Numbered from the stretch's first letter, positions 49,201 to 63,500 are shown. The stretch: DNA of 64,000 nucleotides from Augochlora pura (GCF_028453695.1 NC_135772.1:11718001-11782000), one strand, 5' to 3'. Made by a program: numbers and translations. The notes: generated by a model not told the origin, from the sequence alone.

Positions 49201-52200
49201 GTAACGCAGCTACCCTTGCTTCCGGTCTTCCTTGAAAAACGACCGTTGCTCCGATGTTGCACACGGCGAATGTTTAATTAAAGCGATCTCGATGCTACGG
49301 GCCGCCGACCGCAGTTTCCGCCGCGCGAAGACCTTTGTGTTCGCAGTAAACACAGGTTCGTTCTCCTCGCTTGCGGTTCCTTGACACCGCTAGAAAATTA
49401 TTGCTAATCTCCATGACGAGTTGCGAATCGATCATGAAGAGGCGATTGCGCAGTACGATCAGAGACATGATGCAACGTAAACGCAAGAAAATGTCGCTTC
49501 GGAGAAATTGCGGTGTCTTGACGCCGGGCGTCGAAGAATTTTCATCAAATTAAATCTAATGTGACACATTCGGATCATTTGTACCCACATAGTAGGGTAC
49601 TTTTTAAAGTTGACGAGTATTTTCCATGTTCGCCGGTTGGAAGAGCCGGCGGGATATGTGCACATGGAAATTTGAAGTTTACGAGGACAGCTATATCCCC
49701 GGTAGATCCCGAGAGTTTCCCTTCAAACGGCATTATGTGAAAAATTTTATTGTCTGCGAACGAGGAGAGGAAGGAAGAAGGGAAGAGACGTAGATCCAAG
49801 AATGGCGACACGCGCGGTCCAAATTATGGGCCGCGGTCGTTACGTGGAAAACGAGGTCTTCGCATCGAAAAGGAGTTTCGCGTTAGTAGCAAACGCGAAA
49901 CGTTCTAAAGAGTTAGAATTACGGGTCGTTGAATGGCCTTAAGAAACCTGAATTCTTTTCTAAATAGATTGCCTGCCGTCGCCGCCGCCGCCGTCGCTCG
50001 TTACTTATTACCTCAACCTACTAATTCCAGCTGGCACGCTGCATTATACGGGAACTGGGAAATAATCGAGCCGCCGCCGCCGAAGGATCTCGTTTCCATC
50101 GTAACCGACGAAATTTTAGTTACAGTTACCGCGCGACGTATCCCTTTAATCGGTACTCGTCGAGGATTCTCGATCTAACGAACGACCGAACAGAGTTACC
50201 TGATACTCGCGTCCTCGAATGCGAATTTCTGTATATTATATATTCTTATGATTAATGCAAAGAGATCAAACTCATTGATTCGGTCGACTAGCCCTCTGAG
50301 AACAAGCGTCCGATCTTATTAACATCGAACGTTTGAGATCCGTTGGATCGCGCGGCACGAGGACGAGGATGAAGATCCCGATGTAACGATGCGCACACGT
50401 TCATTTTCTTACGGAATTGTACCGACGACCAGGCTATTTTCACTTTTACGAGACCGACGTCGATTGCGTCGCGTTTCTTGCGTTCCATAGCACACCGCCC
50501 TGAGATATATTTACAGAGATAACATTATTCTACCGAGTTGCCGCAATCTACATAATTGCACAACCGACGATCGGCGCGGTTGTTCGTCAGGGAAAAATCG
50601 TCTGATAAACGGACGAGCATAACGGACGGTTTCGATGGACGGTTTTTGCCCCGCGATATCTTGAATCGCGGAGGCGCGATTCAATGCTGAGAGGCGCGCG
50701 TGCACGCGCGCGCACTCGCGCACCGATCGCGCGACGAAGGAGGAAAAGAAAAATAAAGGGGGAAACGAGACGACCCTGGGAAAAACGCGGAGAACGACGA
50801 TGTCTCAATCCAGCGTCGCGTCGGCGTGAATCGCGGGAGCCGGCTAATTAAATCAAAGCTAATTAGTCGTCATTTCGGGCGCGATTCCGCGGCCGTATCA
50901 CGGCCGGCTAGATTTCCGGCTCGCTCGAAGTGAAAGCCATTATACATATTATTTGGCGTTCGCGAAAAAATACCCGTCTATCGCGAAAGTCGCCCGCGCG
51001 TGTCTTTTCTCGGCAGCCCTGACCGGTTTCGAATATATAAAGCGATACGACCGCCGCTGTTCGGCTCTTATCGTTCTCGCTCACCCTCGAAACGGTAGCG
51101 GGATCGATTCGTGCCGCGCGAACTGCAATTAACCGAGCTCATTATTCATTTATCGGATACCGTGTCGATTAATCGTCATCGGTGGGAATAACGTTGCGCA
51201 AAGGGGACGTCGGACGCATTTGGAGGGTCGGTCGAGGAAACAAAACTTTTCCCGGTATCGCGGAGATAACCGAGGGGTGGGCGATTTAATTGGTTTCCGA
51301 CTATTTCTTTACAATTGCGAAATGTTTCCTTTGTACGCGTGATCAATGCGCACAATAATTGCGCTTTAAAATTTATTAATTGCACGTTTATTGAAACTCT
51401 TCGGAGATATGGCTGCGCGTGTATGTGATCGTTTTGACCTTTCGGAACTGTTGTACGCTCTCCATTGACTATCGGATAGCTCGCCGTCGTCACCTGATCG
51501 CTGTATCAAAGAGTCCGGTTCTGATAACGCAGCTTTCTCGATTCGTGTCTAGGCCTTTCCTATAAGATCTTGGAAAGTAAAGTACTTGTTTCATACGGTG
51601 CCCAAATTATTTGAATTACTGAAATCTGATTTCATGGAATTGATTCGCTCGGATTATTCCGAGCATTAAGTTGATTTATGTTGAGTTCGGGATTAATAAT
51701 AAAATGCATAATATATTTCCAGTACCTTTATACATCGTTAGGGGGCCATTATTTTAAGACACTAAACGAACTTCTATCTGCAAAGATCTGGGGCGTAGGC
51801 TAAAATAAAACTCTGCAAAGGTTAAAGGAGGCAGTGTCCTAAGGATACAGGCTTACTTTTTCATTTATACCCCTCTTGTGCAACGAATTTTATTTGCTGA
51901 TACTTTTTTTAAATGTCCAGAATTGTTTTGCAATGAATCATTATTTTTCAAATGCATGCAGAAGCAAAACTATTCGTTTCAATTACCTCTCCGTGATGTT
52001 TGCACACGTAAATTAAATACGAAATGTGCGAAACTATGTACAATAAATTCTCTTCAATTGTCCTACCAATTGTCAATAAAAATTGACAGTTTGAGAAGAG
52101 AAGGTGCTATTGTTTGAACGTTGGAACTCGTTTTAATAGTTGTTGACAATCAGCGCTGTTATTTTTTCTTCCCAATTGTTCATAAATATTCCCAATTGTC

Positions 52201-52857
52201 CATTATAAACTACATAAATTACTGTATTTTAATGAAATAAAGATGTTTATAATGTTGTATCACTGACTGAGCTACTAACGTTAATAAACGATTTTAATTA
52301 CCGGAAGTCATTAAACATGAAAAAGGTAACTTGAACAATTTTTTACAGCTTTTTCAAATCAGACTATTACAAAAAATAATTATTAATTTATAGGTGATTG
52401 AGATTAGACCTCAAACCATGACCTTACTGCAAAGATTTTAAGCAATTATTTTGTGGCATTGTTTCTATATGACAATCCCAGTTAGAAATATTTACTTGTT
52501 ATTTGGATAATAATAACAATATTATTTGGATAATTTGGAAATATCGAACACTGATTCTTAAATTTCTGAATTAAAATTCTAAATACAAATAATATGAATG
52601 TGTACTTTGTACAAAAATGTATGTATAGTTCAATGGTGAATGCAAATATATAATATGGAAATATTTGAATGAAAGCAATATTTTCCTTTAGTAACCAATA
52701 AAGTTATTGGCGTAAACGAAGACTCGAAATTGACCAGCATGCGACATGAGAATCGCGAGGGAGACGTCTCCTGATTCTGGTCGCGTGTTTCGCTCCTCAT
52801 GGTCGCCTCTTCGCCGGTTCGAAGCGCCTCTCACGCGTATGCCTTCTTTATATGTAC

Positions 52858-52879
52858 GCGTGTGTGTGTGTGTGTGTGT
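52858..52879. repeat. (GT)n microsatellite
   Basis: About 10-11 GT dinucleotides. Confidence 0.9.
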
Positions 52880-53380
52880 ATAGCAATTAGGCGATCAACG
52901 AGAAGCGAGACGCGCTATGGGAGAAGGCGTAGCCGTTACGATCCTCACGTTGCGTGCTGGTTAATTCCGAGCCCTGGCGTAAACCGATACTCGTATGGGT
53001 CACTCAAAACTTCCCAACACTTTTTGATCTTTTACAACTTTCCTGCGCAATTCGTTATTTTTAATGTAATTGTTTAGTACGAAAAGCTTAACAAAAGTGA
53101 ATGCCACATCATATTGGCACTCGCTCCATAAGAAATCGTCATCGGAGAATATGTAGCATATGACTGGATTTCCATGCGCATAGTCTTCATAGAAAACGGA
53201 TTCGACAATCGTTATGGAAGTCTTGGAATTCGAAAATCGGTTTTCGTACAGACCCTAGTCACGATCTAGTTCGCCCGGTTGCATCGATGCAAAACAGTTT
53301 TCCTCGCGAGCAAACTTTCGTATCGGCGCGCATCGCGTTGCCACACGCGGGGAGTCAATTAACGCCGTTCGGCGTTTTTC

Positions 53381-53402
53381 GCGGCGGCGGCGGCGGCGGC
53401 GC
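53381..53402. repeat. (GCG)n trinucleotide repeat
   Basis: Seven GCG triplets in a CpG-rich island at 53.27-54.15 kb. They create poly-Gly/Pro/Ala open frames that I do not treat as genes. Confidence 0.85.
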
Positions 53403-54530
53403 AGCCGTTACGAAATCGGTCGACGGTCCTGCGTCGAGGGTGAGCCCGCGAGAAATAGTAACGGCTCGGTTCGAGTTGTCCATGCTCCCGTGATTCCGTG
53501 ATGAACTTTGATACCGAGGCGGTCTCGCTCGTTCGTTTGCACGGCGAGCACAGCACACGTCGCCGTTGCGCCGCGCCGCGCCGTTCTCATGCATCGATCG
53601 TACCAATCGGAGCGTGTCCCTTTCTCTATCTTGCGAGCGGAGCTTAAGGCCGGCTCTCCATAGACGGGACCGCATTGTGCGCCTTCGTTTCGGCCGATTC
53701 GCGGCGTTTTTCGGCCGATAAAACACGTCGGTATCAACCATATATCCGACGGCGCAGCTTCATCGGTTGCCAAAGTGCGGAATCGTTTGTGCGGACCCAG
53801 GGTGACGGTCTTTGCAGCAGTCATGGGATTAATTAATGACAGACACCGGGAGAGCTAATGTACGACACGCCTCCTCGATGATTCTGTAAGCCGCGTGAGA
53901 GAGTTGCAGACGGGCACCAAAGAGTATTTGTTTCGTACGAACTCGTCGTAAAGAGTACTCGTCTGGCAGCCAGATATTTACTGCGCACTTAACGGTGTGC
54001 AGTCGTTTATTTAACCCCTTCCCAGTGCCGTAAATTCATGTCGAACGAAGAGGCTGTTTCTGAGTAGTGCCACTTATGAGCGGCGCTGAACCATCCAGTT
54101 CGCTGGACTGCGGGGATCGAGTTTCGGAAGCCGAGCGATTTTCCACATGACGTTCTCGTAGTCGAATGATTTCGCAACTTTTGGATATTATTCCTTGGAT
54201 GGCGAGACCTCGGTCAATTTTGACTCACTGTTGAGAATGCCTCGTTTTAAGTTAGCTGCCCGTTTAATGCGTCAGCTTTTTTGATCGTCAACGGTAATCT
54301 TAAAGAGATGGGGCCAAAAGGATTTCAATGGATTTAGCTGCAACTTAGTTGAAACCGTCAAAAATGTTTTCCACACAAAAGTTAAAAAAAATGAAACACC
54401 ATGTCGTGCCATGATGTATTGCAATTTCCATGATTCCATGTTCCTAAGTTGCTCGTAGTTTTTTATCCAACTGTGGAAAGGATTTTCCAGAACGTGATCA
54501 ATTTCAATTAACAAGTTGCAGGGCTTACCT

Positions 54531-54533
<3 letters not shown>

Positions 54534-54561
<28 letters not shown>
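54534..54561. repeat. (CT)n microsatellite
   Basis: About 12 CT dinucleotides followed by TTTCTCCC. Confidence 0.9.
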
Positions 54562-54562
<1 letters not shown>

Positions 54563-54941
54563 CCTTTGATGCTCTCTTTCGTTTCAATATACCTCAAAGA
54601 AATATAATTTATATGTGAGGTGAAATATTACATATTACAATATATTACCTTTTGAACAATTATTTTTTCTACAGTAGGCTTAATACGTTGAAAACACATT
54701 CTGAAATTCTGTCAACCTTTCTGCTGTTTCAACACTGTACTTATACATTTTTACCACGAATATATCAGAAGCGCATTTTATTAAAAACAGGTATAACCTG
54801 TACAATATTTCTGTTTGCAAACGATGATGAAATTTCATGCGTTCGTGTTTACCATTCATCGAACATCAATGCTTATCGTTTATCAAGCGATCGTTGAAAT
54901 TTAGCAATAGCTCAAAGCTTTGATACCACACGTCGAGGCGG

Positions 54942-55191
54942 TTAACCCCTTAACGTACCATTATCTTCATAATCACTGCGATTAGGAATTTTTCAATTGG
55001 CACAATTTCTTAGAAGGGACAAAACATTAATGTTTATTCCGTGCCTGAATTTACTTGTACGCTTAAATATTAATAACAAGGGATTAGAATTTCATCCCAA
55101 TTTTAAAGAACAGAATAACATCCATATTTAATTATTACTACTAGTCATTTCCATTACGAGTCCGACTCGTTAAAGTACGGCAAGGGGTTAA
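54942..55191 (+). mobile_element. TTAA-type MITE, family 1, copy 5 (250 bp)
   Basis: Ends are TTAACCCCTTAACGTACC and GTACGGCAAGGGGTTAA, with ACGAGTCCGACTCG inside the right end. The interior is closest to copy 1 (shared AATTTCTTAG segment and TTAAATATT), forming the second subfamily. Confidence 0.7.
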
Positions 55192-56034
55192 ATGAAGAGA
55201 CAGTAGATCGGTCGCGATCCTGTCACAGCATCGAGCGAAGTCGCTTAGAATTCCCAGAACGTGGTGACCTTGGCGACAAGGTTGCTCGACGGAAGCGGAG
55301 TGTGGATCCCCGTAAATCGTGGCCGTTCGAACGCTCGGTATGCCGGACCGTTGAACCGTCGCCAAAAGACCGCGATAGAGTTTCCCCGATTTTCTACCAC
55401 GATTTAGTCTACAATGGCTTCCAAGAAAGTTACAATGGACGAGTGTTGTTGTTTCGTTTCAAGATGTCGGCTCTGGGGAGCCTTACGTATTCGATGGTAT
55501 GGACACGCTATGGACCAGTGAACACAGCTGGGCCATAAACAAGAGATCGAGTACCGAGATCAACAATGTATAAATTTATTGAAGGAAAAGTGCTCGAATT
55601 TGCTCGAAACAATTTAAAAAAATTAAACTTCTATGCGAAAATCGTTTTTAAGAAAGATTCTGTAGCTTCAAACTCAAATTATACGAATTTCTGATTATAA
55701 TGGCGAAGTACTTCCTATCCCAGTTCACTGTTTCTTTAACTTTTAACGGTGTGCTGTCTCATTCGAACGTAATTTACACGTCCGAAACGTAGAAACAATT
55801 TTGTAAAATTTACTGAAATACCGTTAAGAATACAGTGTTAGAACGAGGCTTAGGAAGTCCCTCAATTAATTTAATTTTGCTGGTGTAACGTTGTGAGATG
55901 AAGTTGTCGCCTATAAAACATCCACGAATTCAAAATTTTCTGCTAATAAAGAGAAATCGGAAAATCGAAATTTGTCATCGTAATACTTTCTTTAAACATT
56001 TAAATTTCGTAAACGCCGTCGAAAATTGATTATT

Positions 56035-56262
56035 TCATCCCTTTGTATTCGAGTGGCGCCACTGAAGCGCCAATTAAAATTGTTGTTTAATTTTAAAATA
56101 ATGTTGATATTATTAAAGACCCTTCTGCTAAAAGGCGTAACAGTTTTACGAGTCACAAGACTCAATATCACATGCATAAATTATACTAATTACTATACTA
56201 CAGCTGGTCAAAATAGCGATTTTGGATCTAAGCTTAAAATGGTTCCGACTGCAAAGGGTTAA
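56035..56262 (-). mobile_element. TTAA-type MITE, family 2, copy 3 (228 bp), inverted and decayed
   Basis: Right end GACTGCAAAGGGTTAA is intact. The left end reads TCATCCCTTTGTATTCGAG, so the flanking TTAA has mutated. The interior matches the reverse complement of copy 1 (GAGTGGCGCC near one end, ACAGCTGGTCAAAATAGC and GATCTAAGC near the other). This is an older copy in reverse orientation. Confidence 0.62.
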
Positions 56263-56576
56263 TACTTATATGTATGTATATATAAATCCGTTTGAAAAAC
56301 CAGATGCAGCAGTACAAGATATCCAAATGAAGCAACCCTCAAATCTTAAGGATCTTACACATCTACGGTCTAAGCATAGAACTTCTGCACCATTCACACC
56401 GAAGATGCCACCTGTAACCGTAAACATAACATTGCGAAGAACATAGGAAACCGAAGATCAGATTAGTTTCCTAGAAACCTCAGCTGATCAACGTTCATAT
56501 AATCAATTATGGTCTTGCTGAAGCTACATCTGTACGCTTTTGTTGCGAATTCTAGGCCCCTCGGGGGGTGCGGGGT

Positions 56577-56593
56577 GGGGGGGGGGGGGGGGG
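56577..56593. repeat. Poly(G) tract of 17
   Basis: A run of 17 G on the plus strand within GC-rich sequence. Such runs are frequent sites of sequencing length error. Confidence 0.9.
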
Positions 56594-59205
56594 CGAGCAA
56601 GCGAGCGCCGGAGCGAGGAGGATCATCTCCGACCTCCGTTTGTAGAGAAACCTCGATAAGACTGTGGACGAGGACGCGCGACGCCAATGCTCTAATTTTT
56701 ATGTAACATCAGGATGTGAAACCGGAGAAATTTTCGCGGCGACGCAGCGGGGGATCCGTGGGAAACGCGTGTCCGTTGCACGCCGCTGGAGACGATAGTG
56801 GAAGTCTGCGACAGCGTAATTGCCGTCTGACGTAGCCGGTTGATGTGCGCCGACTGCACCGCGCCGCGATACACCGCACAGTAGTCCGGGTCAAAGAATT
56901 CGGTGACATTTTGCCAGAAGCACAATTTTTGTCGCATCGATTTGCTTCAAAAAAGTCTATGAACTTTAACCTCAGCCTCCGTAAAAATCAAACGAAATCA
57001 ATTCAATTGATTTAATAATACACGAAGACAAAGTACAATTTATTATAGCAACTAATTTTTCAAACTCCGTATGTGAATCCTAATATAGTTTAGCTCGCTT
57101 AATAGGTTATAATAAAGAATATTTTCAAATTTGGTATGATAATTTTGTCAAGTGACAGCCGAAATGTATATATGCATAATTATTGGCTCCATGAATGTAT
57201 TAATATGTAAAAGCAATGCTCTCCATGCGATTTAAAAATTGTATCAAAATGTAACCAAATGTTGCAAGGGAATTTTGTGAATCCAATGATCTATTCATCA
57301 TTTGCAAGATTAGTGAAATACAAGCAGCGAAAGCACACAGATAAGAAATGTAATTGTTTGCAAAATGAGCAAAACATGTTTGGAATCTTCTCGGTGAACT
57401 TAGCACGTTGGAACGTCTGCTGGAAGATTCTTGCATGCTGTTACAAGTTAATGAACACAGGATTGGATGGAGCACCATGTGCTTCTGTAACCTGTTGCCA
57501 AGAATTTCTCGATGCTAATGTACCGAAGTTGAGATTACTGTAACGATCTTCGCCAGGTTCGTGTTAACGAGGTCATCACAGCTATACTGTTCCAGTGCGT
57601 TTAATTGTCCAGCTTTCTCGGTTTATCGATATTCGATTTTTTCGCGTTGCATTGGTCCGGCTACTACTTCAATGCGACAATATTACTCACTGCATAATGT
57701 ACTCCTGTTCATAATTTACCGGTGAAAAAACACGACATATCGTTACTGTTACGTCTATCACCCTTACCTTGGAACAGAAAGGCCAATATGAAAGGTATTC
57801 GATAAGTGAACGTTGTTGATTGCGCAGCGTTCGATTTCTTATCTCTCCTTTTTTGCTGCAAATATTCAACAAACAAAAGCTCAATCGACCATGTAAAACC
57901 GTGCATGTGCCCGCCCGTGTTTCGACCTACATTTAGCGCTTATGAACGTTTTACCTAGATCCCAATGTAGGACAATTTCGCAGTGTCCCATTTACGAATA
58001 CGAGCTCATTTTTTCGAAGATTCTGCAGAAAAGCAGGAAACTGTCCTGCATGCACCGATGTCATGCACTTCGACTATAATGCAGGAAGTGAGAACACCTT
58101 AGCGGATTTGTTGGTAGAATTAATCACAGGTTAGTTTGCTTGAGGAATTTCATACGTTAATTGCTTCTTCAATTCTCCTTCTTGTTACGCATCCCAATGA
58201 ATAGTATGCTTGAGTATTGCTCAACGATCTTCTTCAAAAATGGTCGAAGAACAACGTAACCCATGTATGACCGACACGGCAGTCAACCTACGAACAGAAA
58301 GTGTTTGAGGTCAACTCGATTCGCGCCGTTAATCAACGTACGGCCAAACTCGTTCGTTCGAATTCGGGTTCGAACCATTCATTTCGCCGTAGATAAGTTT
58401 TTTAAGCGATAGCCGGTTCAATGGGCTGACATTTATCAGCAAACGACAACGATCACCAAAAGTGTATAATTGCGGTTACGTGAGCGCGCTAGGTCGCTTT
58501 CTATCGTTTTATCATCGAAAATCGTGCAACATTCCGTTGCCCGCCGCGGCGAGCGCACTTTCGCTGTTCTGGAAAACCGTAGCAACGTGCACTTGGCCTG
58601 CGTTCCGCGTGCCGTTGCCTATCAAAAACTGACAGGAAGTGACGCCGGTCTGACAACTGACAACACTGCCAACTTCAGCCGCATCATCGCGCATTCGTTC
58701 TCGTACGCGTCTCCTGGAATTTCCGGTAAAAGTCAGCGCCGCGACATTAAAAGATATCATCGAAATAGCATTGTGTCCACGAGATCGCTGCAGAGACACT
58801 GGAAGTCTTAAAACAGTGCAATGATTCCTCCCGGGATCATCGACACCGAACCTCGACCGGCACTTTCCCCATTCGATCGGTCGTTATTAGACTGCGTAAC
58901 ATTCGGTATTTATGGCAAATGCAAATCTCGCATATAGAAGAAAGCGATTATGTTGGAAAACATTAATAGCATTTTAAGTTTTGTTTTGCTAGAACGATTC
59001 TTCTAATTGGTGAAGGAAATTTAAAACTCATCAGTCTGACTACACATAGTATAACTCGATGCTGCCAGAAAAATTATCGAACGTATTACGCCGCTCAGGT
59101 TTTAAATTGTTAATGATTTCCTGGTTACGAAACTTATACGAAAATTATAATTTTGTGTTAGTTTATTCCATTATTGATCGTGTCTAGTTTAACTGACATC
59201 TAACT

Positions 59206-59310
59206 ATAATATATAGTATATTCGACAATATTCAACTATGAATATAATATAATTCTATAAATAGTAGAATATAATATAGAATAGTATAGAATATAATTCT
59301 ATAAATTCGT
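59206..59310. repeat. AT-rich imperfect tandem repeat
   Basis: GAATATAATATAATTCTATAAAT-type blocks recur twice with variants over about 100 bp. Confidence 0.6.
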
Positions 59311-60380
59311 CACAGAGCTAATTTACTTCCAATGATTATTTAATAAATAATTTACCGTTTGTTGTACTACCAATAATTTCACTACATAAAAATTATTGTA
59401 AAACTAAATACAATTGAACAGCAATAATACTAGATTCAGAGTTTTACTTAAATTTATTTTGTATAAATTATATATAGCTACGAACGTTATTTATTTGTTG
59501 GCATGGTCAGTAAACAAACACCTTACGAAAAATTGTATTCACGTCGAAACTGTATTCACGATCGATTGACAGCACGTCGACTAACAGAATATTCGATGAT
59601 CGGAACATTGTTAAATGGAATGCTTAATTATCTGAACGTTGCTGTCCCGGAGGAATGGAAAAGGCATGAAATTAATGATTACGCAATGTTGAAATGCATA
59701 AAAGTCCTCAATACAGTAAAATCGGTGAAATACTGATAGCTTTAGGAAACACGCCAGGCTATAGATGAATGATAAAGCCGATACAATTGAATGGCTGAAT
59801 TACCGATTTAATCATCGGCATAAAGGTTAATGAAATTGTGTTATAATGAAAACGAGAATTTTCCCAACAATTTCCCAACAGGGAACTAGAAAAGGTGGAA
59901 GAACAATAATTGGTCTATAAAAATTCTGCGAAGGAAGGAATTTAATTTGCCAACTAGAAAGTACCTGATACTAAAATAAAAATACAGAAAAAGTATTCGT
60001 AACGTATGTTAATTTATTCGTTATATTGTATTGTAATAGTACATAAAATTACCAAATATCATAAACCTATGAGAATTTATAATTTACTAACAAGAACAAC
60101 TAATTTATAAGTCGACTAAGCTTGACACAACTTTTCAGGTGTAACTGTAGTCGAAATTTAATTGATTTGCGAAAGGGTACAAAATTGTTATTAAGGTTTA
60201 GCAATCAATATAAGCAATCAAAATATAAAAAGCAATTTATTATAACTTGTGAAAGAAAAGACAACGCGCTGTTAAAAAAATATGGAAGCATAAATGAAAA
60301 GTGTTAAAAATAAGCAAGACTTGCAAAATGTTTTAAAAATTTCAAAATATTACAAATTAAAAATAGGCATTGTGCGTTAA

Positions 60381-60562
60381 GAAACTCATGCGAATGTGAA
60401 CAAAACGTATTAAAAATTCGCATGAAATTGAACAAAATGTCTTCAGAAATTCGTGCAAATGTAAATAAAACGTTTAAAAAAATCGCATAAAATTGAACAG
60501 AACGTCTTCAGAAATCCATGCAAATGTGGATAAAATGTGTTAAAAATTCGCGAGAAAATATT
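60381..60562. repeat. 65-bp tandem repeat, about 2.8 copies
   Basis: Units begin at 60381, 60446 and 60511 with GAAACTCATGCGAATG, GAAATTCGTGCAAATG and GAAATCCATGCAAATG. Each continues with an AACAAAACGTxTTAAAAATTCGCATGAAATTG-like block. The spacing is exactly 65 bp twice. Open frames across it are a by-product of the repeat. Confidence 0.75.
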
Positions 60563-63500
60563 CAGTACGCGTGGATGAAATTGTGCAACAGCGAGATGCG
60601 ATGCGATCGAAGCGATGGAAAAAGATCGGCATATGTAATTATCGGGAGGGAGGTGGAGGAGGGTTGAACGGGGTTGATCAGTGCACGCCGAAAAGAGAAA
60701 AATCGAGTACAAAGGACGGCTGGACGCGCGGCGTGCCGCTAGCAGTTCGCTTCGGCAACTAAACTCGAAAGTCTCTTATGCAATCGGCTAAGCAAGATAG
60801 TGTGGGCTACCACCGCGCCGTCCAGCTAGAAGCTGCCCATCATTTCCGTGTTCTGCAGGCAGCGAGCAAGCGAGCGCATACTCGCCTCAATCGGTGTGAA
60901 CGTCGACGATCAACTGCATTGTCTGCGTTCCCGGTTTCCCTTAATCGCTACGACTCCATCGACATCGCGATCTTCTTACCGATTTCGATTTAATCTCCGT
61001 TATCAGCCCGCTACATCACGTTTCTTGACAGCGTCGCATACTTGGGACAATCGTGATTTCGTGCAAAGAAAATGCTTATCTAAAATAATGCAACATTGTA
61101 TTTAGAAAACTTGTTTATAGAATATTTTTATTGCGAAGGCTGCTGACAGATACTATATATTCGTAACTTTTATGATGTATATTCTATTTGAACTTCTTAA
61201 TTTCTCATATTTACTTGTCCCATTGAATTATTACCTTGTTCTTCTCTTTATTAGGCAATTCTGTTTCAATTTAATCATTGCAATTTAATTATTACGTTTA
61301 CACTATAACTTTTACCTATGATTTACCTCGAACAGATAGACAAATAAATATGAATTAATCAATTCATAATATATTCTTTAAAAAAAAAATAGAAATCATT
61401 TTATAATAAACATGTCAAATAAATGTAGAGCCAAATAGAATTTTAAAAGGCGAATTCATAGAAATCGAAATTAAAAATAATATATTTACTTCTTAGTAAT
61501 TTAATAATAAAACGAATGCTCGTGTATTATATTAGAAAACATTTATTCCATATTCCCTGCAGTTTTGTGATAACAACGAAATATTTCCGATAGCGTGAAT
61601 AACAGTGACCAAGCATATGTTCCATTTCATTGATGCTAATACCCTCGAGCTTTGTTTCGTAGTCGCCTAATGATACTTTATATAATAATTACTTTCTTAT
61701 GCTAATTTCGTATTTTCTGCGTTCGTAGCGCGCAGCGATCCACGTCAACGATATTTAAGTCATCGACAACGGGCCGCGTTCGTGACAGCCGCGCGCGACG
61801 TTGTAACCGTAAAAGCGAAATATAATTTCCGTGTTCCTGGAACGGTTGCACGGTCACGCATACTCATGCGTATTCATGTTACACCGCGTTACACTGCACA
61901 ATAGTTCAAACGTGGCAAATATCAATTTTCAGAATATTCTATACAAGCGTTGCGACATTATAATTACTCCGAAGGAGGATCGAAGTATTATAATCGAGAC
62001 AAACTTTCTATTGTTCATTGCTCCCATTGATTTTAAGGTTATTAAGACGTGAGGGTTGAAGAACAACATATGTACAATTTAAATGTACAAATGAGTGTAT
62101 AAATATTTCAATAAAATTCATAATTTTTTAATTTGATTATGTACTCTCACTTATTGTTAGTTCAATAGAAAACAAGATGAGCAAAATGATTTTTAATAAC
62201 ATAATTAAAGTATAACTAGATAGAACATTCTTGTAATAGTTATCTCCAAATTTAATGCTAATTGTGTAATATATCTTTTAGGAAATATTTATACAGATTC
62301 AATTTTATAATTTTCATTGTCATGTTCACTTCCATTTTTCATTATTGATATTTTAATAAATGAAGTTTTGGTAAATATTATTTCTCAGAAATGCTGAAGT
62401 ATCTTGTTAATACTAAACTAAGATTAGGTGGAAACAACAATAATAATGTTTGCTTAACATTATTAAAACTCCAAACAGTGAGGATTTATTTGAAAACCAC
62501 GATGTAACAATGCCACAGAATTCGTACCACCGTAATGTTTGAAACGTAACGCACCATGGAGCGCCAAAAATAAATTTACGCACATTTCAATAAATACATG
62601 TAACGGTGTTTCGTTTATTTATAAAGGGACTATAATTACAACTATTTCGTTTGTTAAACAGTGAATTAATCATACCGCGAAATTAAATTATTCAAACATT
62701 GCAAACGGAAGCATATATCTTTGCTACAATGTTCCCGTAATATTATTCACCTAATAGATTTATCTTCTCTTCCCAACTTTTCACCATCCGTAATCATTCT
62801 TACTTAACTCTGACGCAACGACGTCGACACCGATGCCCGGTGCAATTCTTAATTAAGAGATAATGCTCCTGTGAACGATGAGGTCTATTTTTGTTGACGA
62901 TGATTCCGAGGCGCCGTAACTTTCTCGAAAGAAAAGTGCATTTTTCTCGTTCGCCAATCTGCTGCAATATTAACGTCAGCTTGTGCGATCGAGTTGCTCG
63001 TTTTCTGCGGGTGACTCGCCTCGTGACTCGATCACCTCTATAATACCACCGAACTAGAATTACCGTCCGCTTGCTAGTCGATGATGACCGAGTCAGTCAA
63101 TAATTAACGCACCGATAATGACGACTGAGATGCGTCCGGTTTCGGATTATTAAATCGAGACAGTCCGGATGTGCTGGATACAATATCCGTCACTTTGGGG
63201 AATGACGATCGTTTCTATTCACGGTTTAAGATTATGTTCAGAATAAATAAAATTAATTTACAACTGATTTTGAGGCAGTAATATATTTGTATTCATTTAT
63301 TCAGCATTAACGGGCCAAATGTCGTTTTAATTTTTCTATAAGAATTCAATGTTGTATTAAATAGTAATAATAATGAAATAATAATAAAAAATAAAGGTGA
63401 AAACAGTAGATTCAAATATACAATAAAATAAAATATTGGAAAAGAGTACTATAATAGAATGAAAATATACAAACGCGAAATAGAGATCCTAGCTTCTGAT

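Noticed and set aside
51034..51042. TATATAAAG on the plus strand in GC-rich sequence
   Set aside because: No initiator at the right distance and no open frame or four-codon exon follows.
55500..55540. GPAVFTGP on the minus strand, resembling an apidermin unit
   Set aside because: Only one unit, followed at once by a stop, no acceptor nearby, and the plus strand reads a similar GP pattern; likely chance.
57200..57543. Opposing open frames of 92-94 codons, one hydrophobic, one Cys-rich
   Set aside because: The hydrophobic frame recalls membrane proteins but matches no family I can name; neither has splice or promoter support.
58340..58375. GGGTTCGAACC, like the T-loop of a tRNA
   Set aside because: No matching A box or acceptor stem upstream at the right distance; no cloverleaf can be drawn.
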